A stretch of DNA of 40,649 bases, from contig JACCYU010000160.1 in assembly GCA_013696315.1 (NCBI GenBank), positions 1 through 40,649 of the forward strand. Direction: 5' to 3'. Origin of the DNA: Gammaproteobacteria bacterium. Its GTDB lineage: Bacteria > Pseudomonadota > Gammaproteobacteria > JACCYU01. A program made the translations under genes and the position numbers. The number at the start of each line of letters is the position of its first letter. Within the stretch, counting starts at the first letter, position 1. Of this stretch, positions 36,941 through 40,649 are shown one piece after another. The notes beneath the pieces were generated by a model that was not told the DNA's origin, did not search any database, and saw only the letters and a list, made by a program, of their open reading frames with translations.

Positions 36941-38332
36941 TTAGAGATGAGTCACCGCTTGCTGCCTGGGCTGAAACAGCGCGCGCATCGCCGCCGCCTT
37001 GTCGAAAGTCTCCTGATATTCGGCTGCGAGCTCCGAATCTGCCACGATGCCCCCACCGGCCCAGAAGCGGGTCACGCCATGGCTGTTTACCAGGGTGCGG
37101 ATGGCGATGTTGCTGTCCATAGCCCCGTCGAAGCCAACATAGCCGATCGCGCCGCAATATACACCGCGACGATGCGGCTCCAGCTCCTCGATGATCTCCA
37201 TCGCGCGCAGCTTGGGTGCGCCGGTGATGGAGCCGCCGGGGAAACAGCCGCGCAGCAGATGCAGCGCATCGCGCGCCGGCGCCAGTTTGCCCGTCACGGT
37301 GCTGACCAGATGATGCACGGTCGCGAAGCTTTCCAGGCTGAACAGCGCCGGCACCGCCACGCTGCCCCACGCGCAGTTCTTGCCGATGTCGTTGCGCAGC
37401 AAATCCACGATCATGAGATTTTCGGCGCGGTCCTTGGCGCTGTTCAGGAGTTCCTCGGCGGCGGCGCGATCACGCGCCTTATCCGGGCTGCGCGCGCGGG
37501 TGCCCTTGATGGGACGCGTCTGCACGCATCCTTCGCGCACTTCCAGGAATCGCTCCGGCGAGGCGCTCAGGATTTGCGCGAAGGGCGTGTTCAGGTACGC
37601 GCTGTAAGGCGCGGGATTGATGCGTCGCAGGCGCCGGTATGCGAGCCAGGGATCGCCGTGCGTGGGCGCGGCAAAACGCTGCGCGAGATTGACCTGATAA
37701 CAGTCGCCGGCGCGGATATATTGTTTGATGCGCTTGAACGCCGCCGTGTAGAACACCTCGTCCATATTCGACTTCAGGACACCAGCGGCTTGAAACGGCT
37801 CGCGCTGAAGCGCCGGCCGCGGCGCGCGAAACTGAGTCACGAGCCGGTCCCAATGACGGAATGTGTCGTCATCGCGGCCGTGCCCCACCAACCAGCTGCG
37901 TGCGACCTGATGATCGACCACCAGGGCCCAGTCGTAGATACCGATCGCCATTTCGGGCAATTGCTCGGCGTCCGCGGCGAGACTGGGCAGGCGTTCGAGC
38001 CTGCGGCCGAGATCGTAGCCGAAGTAACCGATGGCGCCGCCGCAAAACGGCAGGCCGACGGAGGCCGCCGCGCGCGGACCCAGACACTCGCGGAGAATCT
38101 CGAACGGGTCATCGGGCAGGAGCTTTGATCCGTGCGCGCCACGTAACTCGCTCATCGCGCCGCGAGTATACACGGTGATCATCGGATTGGCGCTGATGAT
38201 GTCGTAGCGGCCCTGGCGGGTGTGGGGATGACCGCTGTCCAGAAACACGGCCCACGGCAAATCGGCGACGCATTCGAACAACCGGTCGCTGTGCGGAAAA
38301 TACGGTAACTCGGTGACGCGCGCTTCACTCAT
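36941..38332 (-). CDS. pabB: Aminodeoxychorismate synthase component I
   Basis: Converts chorismate and ammonia into 4-amino-4-deoxychorismate, precursor of p-aminobenzoate. The 463 residues carry the chorismate-utilising core. TRPIKGTRARS holds the PabB-specific lysine (PIKGT rather than the PIAGT of anthranilate synthase). MIVDLLRNDIG, GSITGAPKLRAMEII and VYCGAIGYVGFDGAMDSN are also present. p-Aminobenzoate is needed for folate and also for H4MPT. Its location inside the mfn operon suggests it serves the cofactor pathway, perhaps together with the DHPS-like protein at 8975. Confidence 0.94.
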   Translation of the reverse strand: MSEARVTELPYFPHSDRLFECVADLPWAVFLDSGHPHTRQGRYDIISANPMITVYTRGAMSELRGAHGSKLLPDDPFEILRECLGPRAAASVGLPFCGGAIGYFGYDLGRRLERLPSLAADAEQLPEMAIGIYDWALVVDHQVARSWLVGHGRDDDTFRHWDRLVTQFRAPRPALQREPFQAAGVLKSNMDEVFYTAAFKRIKQYIRAGDCYQVNLAQRFAAPTHGDPWLAYRRLRRINPAPYSAYLNTPFAQILSASPERFLEVREGCVQTRPIKGTRARSPDKARDRAAAEELLNSAKDRAENLMIVDLLRNDIGKNCAWGSVAVPALFSLESFATVHHLVSTVTGKLAPARDALHLLRGCFPGGSITGAPKLRAMEIIEELEPHRRGVYCGAIGYVGFDGAMDSNIAIRTLVNSHGVTRFWAGGGIVADSELAAEYQETFDKAAAMRALFQPRQQAVTHL

Positions 38333-38403
38333 GACCGCTTAGACACGCAAACGCCCCATTGTCACAACGCGGGGTCACAGCGCCCTGCAAACGGTAACGG
38401 CGG

Positions 38404-39516
38404 CTATTCGGCGCCCGCCCCGACGCGATGGTATGACTTCCCCTGCCCTCCGGCGAACTCGTTACTCGCCAGCAGCGCGATCGCCACGGCAGGCGCGCAG
38501 TCGGCGATCGCCGCACCCCCCGCCAGTGGCTCGGGGGGAAAGAACGTGCCGAAATCGACGAACGGACGCTGCAGTCGTATGGCGAGCGCGCGCACCAGAA
38601 AGCGTCCGATGCCGGCGCCGACCAGTGGCGCGCTAACCCCGAACACGCCGCGCGAGAGATGTGTCTCGCAAGCGGTGCGCAGACGCATGAGCTGGCATTC
38701 GGCGATGTATTCGGCCACCCTGACCCAGTCATCGTTATCGGCGGCATCCTGCTCTGTCGCCAAACCCATATCGACGCCCAGCATGCGCGCCAGGCGTCGC
38801 GCGCTGGCGGCTTCGGTCTTGTCGCCGCCGTCCGCACTGGGCAGCATGTCCGCATAGGCCGGCAGGTCACCGGTCAGGCGATAGACATCCGCCGTCGTGG
38901 CGAACTGCTCGGCCATCAGGCCGGTCCATCTGCCTGCGCTCGCCGCGCGGTCGGTAATTGCCATCACCGGCGTCCTGATTACGCCGGTATAAATCAGTTC
39001 GTCCTGCGTCAGGCGCGCGTGATCGGTAAACCCGCACGCATTTACCTCGCCGTGGCTGAAGCTCAGCATGTCGGTGGTGGTGCTGCCGACATCGATATAT
39101 AGGCCTTCCGACATCCGGTTCGCGACCAGCGTGGCGGCCGCCAGCCAGTTCGCTGACGCCACTTGCTCGGCCTGCGCGGCCACGGCCTCAGCCGACACGA
39201 AGCCGTTGCGGCCGGCATACACCAGCAGCGGCGTCTCGCCGAACTGCTGCACCATCACACCAAGCAACTCTCTCACACCGTGTGTGCGATCGGGAAAGAT
39301 GTCCACCAGCTCGCCGGTCATGGTTACCGCGTGCGACGCGCGGTCGATCTGCATATCCTCCAGCATGCTGCGCAAGGTAATGCGCAGCTGCGGCAGGCCG
39401 CGCCATAACGGACATGGCCGCTGGATGACTTGCTGCACCGCGCCGTTGACGTTGACGCTGGCCGCCTTGACGTGGGCGCCACCGAGATCCCAGCCCACTA
39501 CCGGGTCAAGCAACAT
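38404..39516 (-). CDS. mfnF: H4MPT-linked C1 pathway protein, MfnF-type
   Basis: Member of the hydantoinase/ASKHA-like family that in methanogens couples the furan diphosphate to gamma-glutamyltyramine (MfnF). It has 370 residues with the phosphate-binding GWDLGGAHVKAA near the N-terminus, YIDVGSTTTDMLSFSHGE as the second phosphate motif, and TGELVDIFPDRTHGV, which is highly typical of the H4MPT-linked family. The ATG lies inside the end of mfnD (11-base overlap), so the two are coupled. A 71-base gap separates it from pabB. Confidence 0.9.
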   Translation of the reverse strand: MLLDPVVGWDLGGAHVKAASVNVNGAVQQVIQRPCPLWRGLPQLRITLRSMLEDMQIDRASHAVTMTGELVDIFPDRTHGVRELLGVMVQQFGETPLLVYAGRNGFVSAEAVAAQAEQVASANWLAAATLVANRMSEGLYIDVGSTTTDMLSFSHGEVNACGFTDHARLTQDELIYTGVIRTPVMAITDRAASAGRWTGLMAEQFATTADVYRLTGDLPAYADMLPSADGGDKTEAASARRLARMLGVDMGLATEQDAADNDDWVRVAEYIAECQLMRLRTACETHLSRGVFGVSAPLVGAGIGRFLVRALAIRLQRPFVDFGTFFPPEPLAGGAAIADCAPAVAIALLASNEFAGGQGKSYHRVGAGAE

Positions 39517-40510
39517 GACCCGCCTCCAGCGAAACGTCGATGGCGGCCGGGGCGCGCGTGCGCACCGACGCCAGTTCGCCGCCGCCGATCAGGTCCAGCA
39601 CCAGCGCGGCTGGATTCTCGCCCAGCGAATCCTTGAGGCCCAGATAGGACGTGGTGACCCGCGGGTTGATTTCGAGCAACAGCGGGCCGTGCTCGCTGAC
39701 GATGAAGTCAACGCCGACCAGCCCCCACAAGCCAGGCATCGCGGCGGCGACACCACGCGCCAGCCGCGCGTAACCCGCGCGCCCATCCGTCAGACCGTTG
39801 ACGACGCAACCCAGCAGATGAAATTCGTCGTTGGAGACCACCACGCGCTGACGATTGCAGCTCAGCAGCCGCGCTTCGCCATCGCGGCACAACAGACACA
39901 GGCTGCCCGACACACCCTCGATGAAAGGTTGCGCCACGTACACCTCACCGTTGGACTCTTTGGCGGCCATGCGTGCGAGTTCCTGTTCGTCGCGGCAGAT
40001 GCGCGCGCCCAGACAACCCACGCCGTCGTCGGGCTTGACGACCCAGCAGCTCGCGTGATCACGGGGGCACTCGGACAGGGCGTAAGTCGGCACCATCGGC
40101 AGGCCGTGCTGCGTAAGCCGTACCGCGGTGCGCAGCTTGCTCGCGGCCACACGTACCGCGTCCGGACGGCTGTTGAGCAACAGCTTGCCCGCGTTGATCA
40201 CCTTGCGGCTGGAGCGTTCCAGCCTATCACCGGTTTCGGGCGCGACCGGCCACACCGCATCGGCCTCCCCCAGCAGTTCCTGCCAGCCGCGTCGGAAATC
40301 GTCTTCGTTATGCACGTAATGCACATCGGCGCCCCAGTCCGGCTCGTCGAGACGCGCATCGCGCAATGTGGTTAAATGCAGATCGGGAATTTCAGCCAGG
40401 TCATTGATCAACGCACGCAACATCATGTCGCCCTCGTACGTCAGCGAGGCGGGCACGGTTTCAGCCAGCATGCCGCCGCCTGTTACATACTCGAACACAA
40501 AAATTCGCAC
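39506..40510 (-). CDS. mfnD: ATP-grasp ligase, MfnD-type (tyramine--L-glutamate ligase)
   Basis: ATP-grasp enzyme that in methanogens joins L-glutamate to tyramine in methanofuran synthesis. The family opening RIFVFEYVTGGG is followed by the ATP-grasp core: WVVKPDDGVGCLG, VAQPFIEGVSGSLCLL and the metal-binding LLLEINPRVTTSYLGL. I chose the GTG at 40510, which has AGAGGT four bases before it and begins exactly at the conserved strand. An ATG at 40567 would add 19 residues without family resemblance. About 334 residues from the chosen start. It is the first gene of the operon mfnD, mfnF, pabB, mfnE. Confidence 0.88.
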   Translation of the reverse strand: MRIFVFEYVTGGGMLAETVPASLTYEGDMMLRALINDLAEIPDLHLTTLRDARLDEPDWGADVHYVHNEDDFRRGWQELLGEADAVWPVAPETGDRLERSSRKVINAGKLLLNSRPDAVRVAASKLRTAVRLTQHGLPMVPTYALSECPRDHASCWVVKPDDGVGCLGARICRDEQELARMAAKESNGEVYVAQPFIEGVSGSLCLLCRDGEARLLSCNRQRVVVSNDEFHLLGCVVNGLTDGRAGYARLARGVAAAMPGLWGLVGVDFIVSEHGPLLLEINPRVTTSYLGLKDSLGENPAALVLDLIGGGELASVRTRAPAAIDVSLEAGHVA

Positions 40511-40649
40511 GTTTACCTCTTGCAAATCATACCGGTTATCGACCTGATGGATGGCCGTGTCGTGCATGCGCGCGGCGGCGAACGCTCGCGCTATCGCCCG
40601 GTGCGCTCTGTACTATGCGGCTCCAGCGGACCATCAAACAGTAAACCAT

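Noticed and set aside
36833-38128. 431-codon plus-strand open frame over pabB
   Set aside because: Antisense shadow; pabB on the other strand has all its motifs.
1-40649. CRISPR arrays, insertion sequences, tRNA or rRNA genes
   Set aside because: Looked for regular repeats, transposase-like proteins and tRNA-like cloverleaves; none seen in any gap.

Overview
The window is a GC-rich, gene-dense stretch of a bacterial chromosome. It most resembles a gammaproteobacterial methylotroph or methanotroph. Three lines of evidence support this. An rpfE-like/recJ/prfB/lysS block is laid out as in Xanthomonas and related Gammaproteobacteria. Six genes belong to tetrahydromethanopterin/methanofuran (H4MPT/MFR) cofactor synthesis, which in bacteria marks formaldehyde-oxidising C1 metabolism. 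There is also a full hopanoid locus with a single-enzyme squalene synthase of the kind known from Methylococcus. The taxonomic call is inference; no rRNA or tRNA gene was seen.

Layout. 1-1191 (+): folate-binding YgfZ and a small two-helix membrane peptide. 1226-6678 (-): rpfE-like, recJ, prfB (with its programmed +1 frameshift) and lysS. 6914-8875 (+): a sigma-54 activator of AcoR type. 8975-11741 (+): three translationally coupled genes for H4MPT/MFR synthesis (DHPS-like protein, DUF447, mfnB). 11826-27104 (-): about 15 kb in one direction, from squalene synthase through shc, hpnG, hpnN, hpnA and an hpnL-like gene, straight into a cytidylyltransferase, a PEP mutase-nucleotidyltransferase fusion, phosphonopyruvate decarboxylase, 2-aminoethylphosphonate (AEP) transaminase, a CDP-alcohol phosphatidyltransferase and a Rieske oxygenase. 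27426-30421 (+): divergent hpnH, hpnB and hpnM. 30982-36223 (+): three consecutive broken signalling genes (MHYT protein, sensor kinase, response regulator-PAS-GGDEF-EAL). 36274-40510 (-): mfnD, mfnF, pabB and mfnE, ending in a clear intrinsic terminator.

How the genes work together. Squalene synthase and SHC make the hopene skeleton. HpnH and HpnG extend and trim it to ribosylhopane, while HpnA, B, L, M and N are the associated modification and transport proteins. The phosphonate genes convert PEP to phosphonopyruvate, phosphonoacetaldehyde and AEP. The nucleotidyltransferases and the CDP-alcohol transferase suggest that AEP is activated with CMP and placed on a lipid. The Rieske oxygenase, which carries a hydrophobic membrane-like segment, may hydroxylate that product or another lipid. 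The two cofactor blocks flank this lipid locus, and PabB supplies p-aminobenzoate for H4MPT.

The most novel feature is the direct physical continuity of hopanoid and aminoethylphosphonate-lipid genes, ending in an unassigned Rieske oxygenase. The signalling island is notable because it carries about ten reading-frame lesions in 5.2 kb while its catalytic motifs remain readable, and the flanking genes are open apart from the normal prfB recoding site.
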